Source: Comamonadaceae bacterium 2FH (GTDB taxonomy: Bacteria; Pseudomonadota; Gammaproteobacteria; Burkholderiales; Burkholderiaceae_C). Taken from it: a stretch of DNA of 64,000 nucleotides. Both the position numbers and the translations under genes were made by a program. The stretch lies in the NCBI GenBank assembly GCA_005503335.1, contig SCMQ01000020.1, positions 19,189 through 83,188 of the forward strand, written 5' to 3'. Below, piece by piece: positions 8,451 to 16,420 of this stretch. The notes beneath the pieces were generated by a model. The model was not told where the DNA came from. It searched no databases and saw nothing but the letters and a program-made list of their open reading frames with translations. Numbering within the stretch: position 1 is the first letter of the stretch; every line of letters begins with the position of its first letter.

Positions 8451-10436
8451 TCAGAACTCCAGGCGCAATGTGCCGAACGCGCGGCGCTGGAAGCGGAAGC
8501 TCGACGAGGGCAGGAACTCGGACTGATCGCCGCCCAGGGCCTGCACGGTCAGCGCTGCCTCGGCGCGCGTGGAGCCCAGTCGGAACGGGTAGTCCAGCCT
8601 CAGGTCCAGGCGCTGGGTGGGGGGCAGCTGGTCCTTTCTGCCGCGCCAGGTCATGCGTCCCAGGGCATGGACCATCACGGTCAGGTTCATGCCGGCCGGC
8701 AGCTTCTGGAACAGGGCCAGGGTGGAAGCGTGGCGCGGCGGCTCGCGTTCGTAAAGCGCCGCGTTCTCGCGTTTGAGGTCGATCAGGTTCTGGTTGAACC
8801 ACAGCACCGTGCCCTCGCGCGGGGACCAGCGCAGCTGGTACTCGACGCCCGTGGTGCTCAGCCCCGGCTTGTTGACATAGTCGTCCACCAGGCTGCCCGT
8901 GCCCGGCAGAGAGACCGGCAGGCGGTAAGGGGCCGTACCGATCAGCCCCTTCAGCTCTTCACGGTACAGGCGCACGTCCAGGGTCAGGCGCAGATCGCGG
9001 AACTGGCCCAGGTAGCTGATCTCGCGGCTCGCCAGCCGCTCGGGCTGGACCTGGCCGGTGGCCGCCACGGTCCGGCCCAGCAGGACGTCGTTGAGAACGT
9101 AGCGCACATCACCCGCCAGTTCGAACTGGGTCGGCGCCCGCACGGAGCGGGTTGCGCCGAAGCGCAGGGTGTGGTCGGGCGTGAGCAGGTAGTTGGCCAT
9201 CAGGCGTGGCGCGGCATAGGTGCCGGTCCAGCTGTGGCGCCCGACGAACAGGCCGGCGTTGATCAGCCAGCGCGGCTGGGCCTGCCACTCCAGGTTGCCG
9301 AACACGCGCTGCTCCCGCATGGTCACGCGGTCGCGGTGGTACAGGGGCCGGGACAGCGCGTCCTCCTGCTTGGCACCCAGCCCCCAGACCGCGCGCAGCC
9401 CTTCGGCGAGACGGCGCTGGTGTTGCAGCTCCAGGTTCAGGCGCCGCCCCTTGCCGCTGAAGTCCAGGTTCAGCCCCGGCACGGCCCGATAAGGCGCGAC
9501 ATCGTGGATCTCTTCCTCGGTGTAGTCGGCCGACAGCTTGAGCTGCTCCGACTCCGTCAGCTGACGCCGCCACTGGCCGAGCAGGTAGTGGTCGCGCGAT
9601 GTCACCGTCCGGATCGGGTTGCCGATGCTGCTGGGGAAGCCTTCGCCGGCAACCAGCTCGCTGGTGCCGGCCTCGAGCAGCACATCGTCCTGTGCGCTGG
9701 GCCTGAGGTCGCTGCGCCAATGCAGCTGGCGCAGCCGCCGGTCGTCGTAGGCATTGCGCAAGCCGCTGTCGGCGCGCTGGCCGGCAGACAGGCGGAAGGC
9801 CGCGTGTTCGTTTCCCCATCCCAGGCGGGCGCGCCGGTCCTGGATATGGGCGCCGCCGGCGCTGGCCGAGAGCTCGCCGCCCAAGGTGTCGGCCGCGTGC
9901 CGCGTGATGATGCTGATCACGCCGAACATGGCGTTGGCGCCATAGGCCGCCGAGTTGGAGCCGCGCAGCACCTCTAGGCGCTCGATATCCTCCAGCATCA
10001 CCCCCATCATGCCGCGGTGGGTGTCGCCCAGGTGAAGCGGCGAGTAGACCGAGCGCCCGTCGATCATGACCAGGTTGCGCGTGCCGAAGTCGTCCAGTGG
10101 CACATGGTAGGCGGCGTTGGGCTGGGCGCCGTTCCAGCCCGAGACCAGGTAGCCCGGAACCAGGCGCAGCAGGTCGGTCACGTCGCGCGCGCCCGAGCGC
10201 CGAATCGTTTCGCGGTCGATCACCGTGACGGCGCCGGGCGCGTCGTTCAGCGCCTGCTCCAGGCGGTTGACGGTCAGGACCACGGGCAGCTGCTCGAAGT
10301 AGTCGTGTTCGGTGGGCTGGCGCTCGGCCTTGGCCGAGCCCGCCGTCCAGGCCAGCATGAGCAGCAGGCCCAGGCGGGCCCAGCGCCGTGCCACGGGACG
10401 GCGCTCCCGATCGAACGGTGGGTCAGGGGTGCGCAT
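8451..10436 (-). CDS. TonB-dependent outer-membrane receptor
   Basis: With the chosen ATG at 10436 the protein has 661 residues: signal peptide (basic RRPVARRWARL, hydrophobic core, cleavage near AGSAKA), plug domain (VVLTVNRLEQALNDAPGAVT, DRETIRRSGARDVTDLLRLV, RGSNSAAYGANAMFGVI) and a 22-strand-type barrel ending in a terminal aromatic residue (TLRLEF). It is a rather short receptor resembling vitamin B12/colicin-type or iron-type members; the ligand cannot be stated. Upstream in-frame starts exist at 10457 (ATG) and 10559 (GTG), but neither has a ribosome site and 10436 gives the best leader. It heads the operon with the binding protein and the diguanylate cyclase. Confidence 0.92.
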   Translation of the reverse strand: MRTPDPPFDRERRPVARRWARLGLLLMLAWTAGSAKAERQPTEHDYFEQLPVVLTVNRLEQALNDAPGAVTVIDRETIRRSGARDVTDLLRLVPGYLVSGWNGAQPNAAYHVPLDDFGTRNLVMIDGRSVYSPLHLGDTHRGMMGVMLEDIERLEVLRGSNSAAYGANAMFGVISIITRHAADTLGGELSASAGGAHIQDRRARLGWGNEHAAFRLSAGQRADSGLRNAYDDRRLRQLHWRSDLRPSAQDDVLLEAGTSELVAGEGFPSSIGNPIRTVTSRDHYLLGQWRRQLTESEQLKLSADYTEEEIHDVAPYRAVPGLNLDFSGKGRRLNLELQHQRRLAEGLRAVWGLGAKQEDALSRPLYHRDRVTMREQRVFGNLEWQAQPRWLINAGLFVGRHSWTGTYAAPRLMANYLLTPDHTLRFGATRSVRAPTQFELAGDVRYVLNDVLLGRTVAATGQVQPERLASREISYLGQFRDLRLTLDVRLYREELKGLIGTAPYRLPVSLPGTGSLVDDYVNKPGLSTTGVEYQLRWSPREGTVLWFNQNLIDLKRENAALYEREPPRHASTLALFQKLPAGMNLTVMVHALGRMTWRGRKDQLPPTQRLDLRLDYPFRLGSTRAEAALTVQALGGDQSEFLPSSSFRFQRRAFGTLRLEF

Positions 10437-10787
10437 GGGAACTCGTGCGGGGGACATCGGTGGCTGGCGGATGGGATCCAAAGGGCGGCGGCTGCGCACG
10501 GGGTCGTCGCGTCGCAGGGCTTGCATCGCCAAGCCAGTCCCATGCCGGCGCCTTCCCACCTGGATGAAGAAGCCCGGCCGCCGCGAAGCTCGACGGCTTC
10601 GTGGCCATACCCTGCGCGCGCCGACACACCAGCGCCAGCCGCGATGTGTTCAACTGTAACTCATGCAACATGGGGCAGCGGGGCGGCTGCCGCTGCGCGG
10701 TGCGGCGGCTCAAGCTCTGGGCCGAGTGGCTCGCACTGGAGGCCGAGGCGTGCCGCTGAGGCCCTGGCCCGGTCGGCGCACCATCCG
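10437..10787. other. Intergenic region upstream of the TonB receptor
   Basis: This 351-bp stretch separates the NlpC/P60 stop from the receptor start; both genes are on the minus strand. It should hold the receptor operon promoter, most likely in the less GC-rich patch around 10645-10675. I found no convincing -35/-10 pair, terminator or riboswitch. Open frames here look like GC-driven shadows. Confidence 0.5.
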
Positions 10788-11354
10788 TCAGTTCGGGGTC
10801 TCGCCCGCGGCAGCGCCCACGCGGCGCGCACCGTTGAAGCGGGTCTGCCAGTAGGCCTGGCGCATGTCCTCCACGCGCACCTGCGAGCCCGAGCGCGGCG
10901 AATGGATGAACTTGCCGTCGCCGACGTAGATGCCCACATGGCTGAAGGCGCGGCGCATGGTGTTGAAGAACACCAGGTCGCCGGGGCGCAGCTCGCTGCG
11001 GTCGATTTCCTGGGTGGCTGCGGCCTGTTCCTCGGCGCGGCGCGGCAGGATCAGGCCCACGGTCTGCTCGTACATGGCGCGCACGAAGCCGCTGCAGTCG
11101 AAGCCGGATTCGGCCGAATTTCCGCCGCGCTTGTAGGGAACGCCCAGGAAGCCCATGGCGTTCACGACCAGCTCCGAAGCTTTCTCGCCGACCGATTGGC
11201 GCACCTGCTGCAGCTGGTTGCCAAGGCGGGCGACCAGGCCCTTGTCGGCCAGCAGGCGCTCCATGTCGTCGTCGGCCGGCGCCGCATGCGCGGCTGCGCT
11301 GAAGAACAACAAAAATACCAAGGCTCGGAACATCCCTGGCAGGGTAAGGGTCAT
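10788..11354 (-). CDS. NlpC/P60 family peptidoglycan endopeptidase
   Basis: The 188-residue protein carries a signal peptide (MFRALVFLLFFSAAAHA; the leader may start at 11354 or at the internal Met at 11333) and a C-terminal NlpC/P60 domain. The catalytic Cys is in SGFDCSGFVRAMY, the catalytic His in AFSHVGIYVGDGKFIH, and the polar third residue follows in that strand. Such enzymes cleave the gamma-D-Glu to diaminopimelate bond in stem peptides during wall remodelling. A helical segment (about residues 28-60) precedes the domain. It is transcribed divergently from the sugar dehydrogenase gene, sharing an AT-rich region with two palindromes. Confidence 0.9.
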   Translation of the reverse strand: MTLTLPGMFRALVFLLFFSAAAHAAPADDDMERLLADKGLVARLGNQLQQVRQSVGEKASELVVNAMGFLGVPYKRGGNSAESGFDCSGFVRAMYEQTVGLILPRRAEEQAAATQEIDRSELRPGDLVFFNTMRRAFSHVGIYVGDGKFIHSPRSGSQVRVEDMRQAYWQTRFNGARRVGAAAGETPN

Positions 11355-11369
11355 GGCCTGAGAAGTCAA

Positions 11370-11405
11370 GTTAAGAAATATGCTTAACCGATTGATTTTC
11401 AATCG
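11370..11405. promoter_or_regulatory. Two adjacent palindromes in a divergent promoter region
   Basis: GTTAAG-7 nt-CTTAAC (11370-11388) abuts CGATTGA-TTT-TCAATCG (11389-11405). Both are perfect dyads inside the only strikingly AT-rich patch between the divergent NlpC/P60 and sugar-dehydrogenase genes. They could be operators or overlap a minus-strand promoter (TTGAAA at the palindrome, TATTTC 16 nt further). Confidence 0.5.
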
Positions 11406-11516
11406 CTTAGTGGAATTACTGATGGCGGCTGTTGGCCATGGTTGCGGCCCAGCTTGGGCAAAGTCCAGGCTTGGTGCTGGAATCTGCGCCGGGCGCGAGC
11501 CTTCGGGAGGTGCAAG

Positions 11517-12641
11517 GTGGGTGATTCCCTGATTCGACGTGCCGGCCATGCGCTGGCGATGGCCGGCCTGCTGCTGGCCGGGCTGGCGTGCGCCCAGGCG
11601 CCGCGGGTTGAGACCGTGGCCACGGGATTGCAGCATCCCTGGGCCCTGGCCTTCCTGCCCGAGGGGCGCTTCCTGGTGACCGAGCGGCCCGGACGTCTGC
11701 GCGTGATCGAGGCGGACGGCAGGCTCGGGCCGGCGGTGCAAGGATTGCCCGAGCCGGATGCGGGCGGCCAGGGCGGGCTGCTGGACCTGTTGCTCGATGC
11801 CGACTTCGAGCGCAACCGCCTGCTGTATTTCTGTTTTTCCGAGCCGGCGCCGGACGGCCGCGGCAACGGCACAGCGCTGGCGCGCGCCACCCTGTCGGCC
11901 GACCGGTCCCGGCTCGAAGGTCTGCGCATCCTCTTCAGCCAGCAACCCAAGGTGGCCAGCCGCCTGCATTTCGGCTGCCGCATCGTGCAGGGGCAGGGCG
12001 GCCACCTGTTTCTGACGCTGGGCGAGCGTTTCCGCCGCGCCGAGGACGCGCAGCGCCTGGACAACCACCTGGGCAAGATCGTGCGCATCCACAAGGACGG
12101 CAGCGTGCCGCGCGACAACCCCTTCGTGAACCGGCCGGGGGCCCTGCCCGAGATCTGGAGCTACGGCCACCGCAATCCGCAGGGCGCCACGCTGGCGCCC
12201 GATGGCCGGCTGTGGGTGCACGAGCATGGCCCCCAGGGCGGCGACGAAATCAACCTGCCGCAGGCCGGCCGCAACTATGGCTGGCCCGTCATCACCTACG
12301 GCGAGCAGTACGGCGGCGGCAAGATCGGCGAAGGCCTGAGCGCCAAGCCCGGCATGGAGCAGCCCCTGCATCACTGGACGCCCTCCATCGCGCCCTCGGG
12401 CATGGCCTTCCTGACCAGCGAGCGCTATGGGCCCGGCTGGCGCGGCAACCTGTTCTTGGGCGCGCTGCGCGCCGAGCTGCTGGTCCGCCTCGAACTCGAG
12501 GGGGAGCGCGTACGGCACGAGCACCGGCTGCTCACCGATCTGGGCGAGCGCATACGCGACGTGCGCCAGGGCCCCGACGGCCTGCTGTACCTGCTGACCG
12601 ACAGCCCGCGCGGCCGGCTGTTGCGGCTGCAGCCGCCCTGA
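11517..12641 (+). CDS. PQQ-dependent soluble aldose/sorbosone-type dehydrogenase
   Basis: The GTG at 11517 follows GGGAGG by about 6 nt and gives a 374-residue protein with a signal peptide ([22 protein letters not shown]). The rest is a six-bladed beta-propeller of the glucose/sorbosone dehydrogenase family: [75 protein letters not shown] and [12 protein letters not shown]. Family members (such as E. coli YliI/Asd) oxidise aldose sugars in the periplasm using PQQ. No PQQ-synthesis gene is in the window, so the cofactor would come from elsewhere. It is transcribed divergently from the NlpC/P60 gene. Confidence 0.88.
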   Translation: MGDSLIRRAGHALAMAGLLLAGLACAQAPRVETVATGLQHPWALAFLPEGRFLVTERPGRLRVIEADGRLGPAVQGLPEPDAGGQGGLLDLLLDADFERNRLLYFCFSEPAPDGRGNGTALARATLSADRSRLEGLRILFSQQPKVASRLHFGCRIVQGQGGHLFLTLGERFRRAEDAQRLDNHLGKIVRIHKDGSVPRDNPFVNRPGALPEIWSYGHRNPQGATLAPDGRLWVHEHGPQGGDEINLPQAGRNYGWPVITYGEQYGGGKIGEGLSAKPGMEQPLHHWTPSIAPSGMAFLTSERYGPGWRGNLFLGALRAELLVRLELEGERVRHEHRLLTDLGERIRDVRQGPDGLLYLLTDSPRGRLLRLQPP

Positions 12642-12676
12642 GGTTGGCGCGGACAAGCCGATCGGGTGTAGGCTTG

Positions 12677-14284
12677 ATGATCATGAGCCCTGTCACCGTG
12701 GTCGAGCCGGCGCTGTCTGCACCGCCGAACGAGAACCGCACCGCCGCGTCCCGGCTGGCCGTGCGGCGTGTCGCCATCGACACCTACCGCGAGAACGTGG
12801 CCTACCTGAACCGCGACTGCGCGGTCTATCGCGCCGAGGGCTTTCAGGCCCTGTCCAAGGTCGAGGTCTGCGCCAACGGCCGCTGCATCCTGGCGACGTT
12901 GAACGTGGTCGACGATCCGGCCATCGTCGACTGCCCGGAACTGGGCCTGTCCGAGGACGCCTTTGCCCAGCTCGGCGTGGCCGACGGCGACTTGGCCGCC
13001 GTGTCGCACGCCGAGCCGCCCGCGTCCATGGGGGCGCTGTTTCGCAAGCTCGCCGGCGAGCGCCTGGAGCGCGCGGATTTCCACGCCATCGTGCGCGACA
13101 TCGCCGACCACCGCTACTCCAAGATCGAGCTGACGGCCTTCGTCGTCGCCACCAACCGCGGCGAGCTCGATCGCGAGGAGGTCTACCACCTGACCGAGGC
13201 CATGGTGGCCAGCGGCCGGCGGCTGGACTGGCACGAGCCCCTGGTGGTCGACAAGCACTGCATAGGCGGCATCCCGGGCAACCGCACCTCGATGCTGGTG
13301 GTGCCCATCGTGGCCGCGCACGGCATGCTGTGCCCCAAGACCTCTTCCCGCGCCATCACCTCGCCGGCCGGCACGGCCGACACCATGGAGGTGCTGGCCG
13401 ACGTGGCGCTGCCCTTCGGCCGCCTGGTCGAGATCGTGCGCGAGCACCGCGGCTGCCTGGCCTGGGGCGGCACGGCCGATCTCTCGCCGGCCGACGACGT
13501 GCTGATCTCGGTCGAGCGCCCGCTGGCCATCGACTCGCCGGGCCAGCTGGTCGCCTCCATCCTGTCCAAGAAGATCGCCGCCGGCTCCAGCCACCTGGTG
13601 CTGGACATCCCCATCGGGCCCACGGCCAAGGTGCGCTCCATGCCCGAAGCCCAGCACCTGCGCCGCCTGTTCGAATACGTGGCCTCGCGCATGCGGCTGT
13701 CGCTGGACGTCGTGATCACCGACGGCCGCCAGCCGGTGGGCAACGGCATCGGCCCGGTGTTGGAGGCGCGCGACGTGATGCGCGTGCTCGAGAACGACCC
13801 GCGCGCGCCCAACGACCTGCGCCAGAAGGCGCTGCGCCTGGCCGGGCGCCTGATCGAATGCAACCCCGACATCCGCGGCGGCGACGGCTATGCGATCGCG
13901 CGCGACATCCTGGACTCGGGCCGTGCGCTGGCGCGCATGAATGCCATCATCGAGGCGCAAGGCGGCAAGGGCTTCGACCACAACCACCCGCAGCTCGGGG
14001 CGCTGAGCTTCGAGGTACGCGCGCCTGCCGCGGGCGTGGTGGCGGGCATAGACAACTTCCAGATCGCGCGCGTGGCCCGCCTGGCCGGCGCGCCCAAGGT
14101 CCAGGGCGCCGGGGTGGACCTGCTGCGCAAGCTCGGCGACAGCGTGGCCCAGGGCGAGCTGCTGTACCGGGTGCACGCGGCCTTTCCCACCGACCTGACT
14201 TTCGCCCGTGGGGCTTGCGACAAGTCCAGCGGCTACGCCATAGGCGGCGCCGACGAGGTGCCCCATGTGTTCGTGGAATTCTGA
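12677..14284 (+). CDS. AMP-phosphorylase-like / thymidine phosphorylase family protein
   Basis: This 535-residue protein is longer than classical DeoA (about 440) and matches the archaeal-type putative thymidine phosphorylase/AMP phosphorylase group, which carries an extra N-terminal domain. The phosphate-binding region reads [19 protein letters not shown] and the loop [19 protein letters not shown]; a C-terminal PYNP-like domain follows ([20 protein letters not shown]). Members split a nucleoside or nucleotide with phosphate; AMP phosphorylase yields adenine and ribose 1,5-bisphosphate. The substrate here is not certain. The stop overlaps the start of a PRPP-synthetase-like gene (TGATG), implying tight coupling. 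ATG 12683 is an alternative start. Confidence 0.88.
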   Translation: MIMSPVTVVEPALSAPPNENRTAASRLAVRRVAIDTYRENVAYLNRDCAVYRAEGFQALSKVEVCANGRCILATLNVVDDPAIVDCPELGLSEDAFAQLGVADGDLAAVSHAEPPASMGALFRKLAGERLERADFHAIVRDIADHRYSKIELTAFVVATNRGELDREEVYHLTEAMVASGRRLDWHEPLVVDKHCIGGIPGNRTSMLVVPIVAAHGMLCPKTSSRAITSPAGTADTMEVLADVALPFGRLVEIVREHRGCLAWGGTADLSPADDVLISVERPLAIDSPGQLVASILSKKIAAGSSHLVLDIPIGPTAKVRSMPEAQHLRRLFEYVASRMRLSLDVVITDGRQPVGNGIGPVLEARDVMRVLENDPRAPNDLRQKALRLAGRLIECNPDIRGGDGYAIARDILDSGRALARMNAIIEAQGGKGFDHNHPQLGALSFEVRAPAAGVVAGIDNFQIARVARLAGAPKVQGAGVDLLRKLGDSVAQGELLYRVHAAFPTDLTFARGACDKSSGYAIGGADEVPHVFVEF

Positions 14285-15174
14285 TGCCTGAAGCGGCCAG
14301 CCTGCTGCATTTCGACGATGAGCGCGAGCCCGCGCGGCGCCTGGCCTCGGCGGCGGGCCTGCAGCCCGCCTGCATCGCGCGCCACCGCTTCCCGGACGGC
14401 GAGCTGCGGCTGCGCCTGCCGGCGCGCCTGGCCGGGCATGTGGTGCTCTGGCGCACCCTCGCCCAGCCGAACGAGAAGCTGGTCGAGCTGCTGCTGGCGG
14501 CGCGCACCGCGCGCGAGCTCGGGGTGCGGCGACTCACTCTGGTCGCGCCCTACCTGGCCTATATGCGGCAGGACATGGCGTTCACGCCCGGCGAGGCCGT
14601 GAGTCAGCGCATCGTGGGCGGCTTCCTGGCCGGACTGTTCGACGCCCTCGTCACGGTCGATCCGCACCTGCACCGCATCGCCTCGCTGGGCGAGGCGGTG
14701 CCGCTGCCGCAGGCCATCGCGCTCAGCGGCGCGCCGCTGCTGGGCGAGCTGATCGCCGCGCGCCGGCCCGGGGCGCTGCTGCTGGGGCCGGACAGCGAGT
14801 CCGCCCAATGGGTGGGGCAGGCGGCCGCGCGCCAAGGCCTGGAACATGCGGTGTGCCAGAAGCTCAGGCATGGCGACACCGAGGTGGACATCGCCCTGCC
14901 GCCGCTCGCGTGGCGCGGTCGCGCCGTGGTGTTGCTGGACGACGTGGCCAGCAGCGGCTGCACCCTGGCGCAGGCGGCCCGGCGGCTGCGCGAAGCCGGC
15001 GCGGCCTCGGTCGACGTGGCTGTCACCCATGCGCTGTTCGCCGGCGATGCGCTGCAGGCGATCCGCGAGGCCGGCGTGGACCAGGTCTGGAGCACCGACT
15101 GCATTGCCCACCCCAGCAACGCCGTCAGCATGATCCCGGCCATCGCGCAGGCCCTGCGGGGCCTGCCGGCCTGA
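14284..15174 (+). CDS. Ribose-phosphate pyrophosphokinase-like protein
   Basis: The 296-residue protein has PRPP-synthetase landmarks: RFPDGELRLRLP, PYLAYMRQDMAFTPGEAVS (like the family PYxxYARQD), VDPHLHRIASL (the DxHxH metal/ATP region), a QKLRHGDTEV loop and the PRPP-binding VVLLDDVASSGCTL. It resembles the shorter archaeal-type enzymes rather than housekeeping Prs, which should be elsewhere. It may make PRPP from ribose 5-phosphate or act on the product of the phosphorylase it overlaps by one base. This is inference from operon structure; it could also be an orphan paralogue with altered specificity. Confidence 0.86.
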   Translation: MPEAASLLHFDDEREPARRLASAAGLQPACIARHRFPDGELRLRLPARLAGHVVLWRTLAQPNEKLVELLLAARTARELGVRRLTLVAPYLAYMRQDMAFTPGEAVSQRIVGGFLAGLFDALVTVDPHLHRIASLGEAVPLPQAIALSGAPLLGELIAARRPGALLLGPDSESAQWVGQAAARQGLEHAVCQKLRHGDTEVDIALPPLAWRGRAVVLLDDVASSGCTLAQAARRLREAGAASVDVAVTHALFAGDALQAIREAGVDQVWSTDCIAHPSNAVSMIPAIAQALRGLPA

Positions 15175-15216
15175 GGCGGCGTCGGGCGGGCCGGAAGCCG
15201 GCGAGGTGCTGCGGCC

Positions 15217-15588
15217 ATGCTCTACCGATTCGCCGCCGACGCGGTCCTGCTGCTGCACCTGGGCTTCATCCTGTTCGTGCTGTTCGGTGCGCTGCTCGGC
15301 GCCCGCTGGCCGCTGGCCTGGCTGCTTCACCTGCCGGCCGCGTTCTGGGGCGCCTGGGTCGAGCTCACGGGCGGGGCCTGTCCGCTCACCGCCTGGGAGA
15401 ACGCACTGCGGGCCCGCGCCGGCATGACCGGCTACGGCGACAGCTTCGTGGCCCATTACCTGCTGGCCCTGATCTATCCCGAGGGCCTGACGCGGCCCGT
15501 GCAGTACCTGCTGGCGGCGCTGGTCGTCCTCGTCAATGGGGCACTCTATGGCTGGCTGCTGCTGCGGCGCCGCCGGCGCGGCCGCTGA
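15217..15588 (+). CDS. DUF2784 family inner-membrane protein
   Basis: The 123-residue protein has about four hydrophobic helices: residues 7-28, 30-50, 84-105 and 97-117. Typical DUF2784 features are DAVLLLHLGFILFVLFGAL, the segment ELTGGACPLTAWENALR and a basic C-terminus RRRRRGR. The family has no known function. It follows the phosphorylase/PRPP genes by 42 nt on the same strand and may be co-transcribed, though nothing links it functionally. Confidence 0.85.
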   Translation: MLYRFAADAVLLLHLGFILFVLFGALLGARWPLAWLLHLPAAFWGAWVELTGGACPLTAWENALRARAGMTGYGDSFVAHYLLALIYPEGLTRPVQYLLAALVVLVNGALYGWLLLRRRRRGR

Positions 15589-15650
15589 GCTTGGAGACTG
15601 CGACAATCCGGCCCATCCTGTCCTGATCACCCCCTTGCCACCAGAACACC

Positions 15651-16253
15651 ATGCTGCTCGACGCCTCCGAATCCCAACTGGTCCTGATCGATTACCAGGC
15701 CCGCCTGATGCCCGCCATGTTCGAGGGCGAGGCCGTGCTGGCCAATGCCCTGAGGCTGGGCAGGATCGCGCGCCTGATGCGCGTGCCGGCCTGGGGCACC
15801 GAGCAGAACCCCTCCCGGCTCGGCGAGAACCCGCCCGAGCTGCGCGGCCTGTGCCACAAGACCCTGGCCAAGCTGCAGTTCAGCGCCGTGGAGGAGGGGC
15901 TGGGCGAATGGCTGCGTCCGCCGGCCAAGGCGCAGCAGGGCAATGCGCGCAGCCTGCCCCGGCATCTGCAGAAGAGCGCGCCGTCCGCGCCCGAGCGCAA
16001 CAGCATCGTGCTGGCCGGCTGCGAGGCCCATGTCTGCCTGCTGCAGACCGCGCTGGACCTGCTGGAGGACGAGTTCGAGGTCTGGGTGGTCACCGATGCT
16101 TGCGCCTCGCGCAGCGAGCGCAACCGTGACGCGGCCTTCGACCGCCTGGCCGGTGCCGGGGCCGAGCTCGTCACCACCGAGATGGTGGCTTTCGAATGGC
16201 TGCGCACGGCCGAGCATCCCGAGTTCAAGGCCGTCCAGGCCCTGATCAAGTAG
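15651..16253 (+). CDS. Isochorismatase-family cysteine hydrolase
   Basis: The 200-residue alpha/beta hydrolase of the isochorismatase fold shows the catalytic triad in order: Asp in LVLIDYQARL (residue 14), Lys in HKTLAKLQFSA, and the nucleophile Cys in AGCEAHVCLLQTALDL. Members hydrolyse amides such as nicotinamide, or ureido compounds; the length and sequence resemble the YcaC/hydrolase subgroup, and the substrate is not inferable. A GACAAT -10-like hexamer at 15602-15607 suggests its own promoter 43 nt before the start. Confidence 0.88.
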   Translation: MLLDASESQLVLIDYQARLMPAMFEGEAVLANALRLGRIARLMRVPAWGTEQNPSRLGENPPELRGLCHKTLAKLQFSAVEEGLGEWLRPPAKAQQGNARSLPRHLQKSAPSAPERNSIVLAGCEAHVCLLQTALDLLEDEFEVWVVTDACASRSERNRDAAFDRLAGAGAELVTTEMVAFEWLRTAEHPEFKAVQALIK

Positions 16254-16420
16254 GGAGCGGGCGCCGGGTCGGCACTGGCTGTCGGGCAAGCCTGCGCGTC
16301 AGGCCTGTCAGTTTGCCGCAAGACCGTCATGAATAATTATGAATTCAGAAGATGGATTGCGGCTGCCGCTCTGGCCGGGCCAGGACATCCATTCGACGGC
16401 AGGGCAGCGAGGAGACCTTG

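Noticed and set aside
10437..10787. Possible cobalamin riboswitch upstream of the TonB receptor
   Set aside because: The minus strand has a GGGAAGGC and the plus strand an AACTGTAA, both reminiscent of B12 elements, but they are on opposite strands and the remaining conserved boxes and their order are missing.
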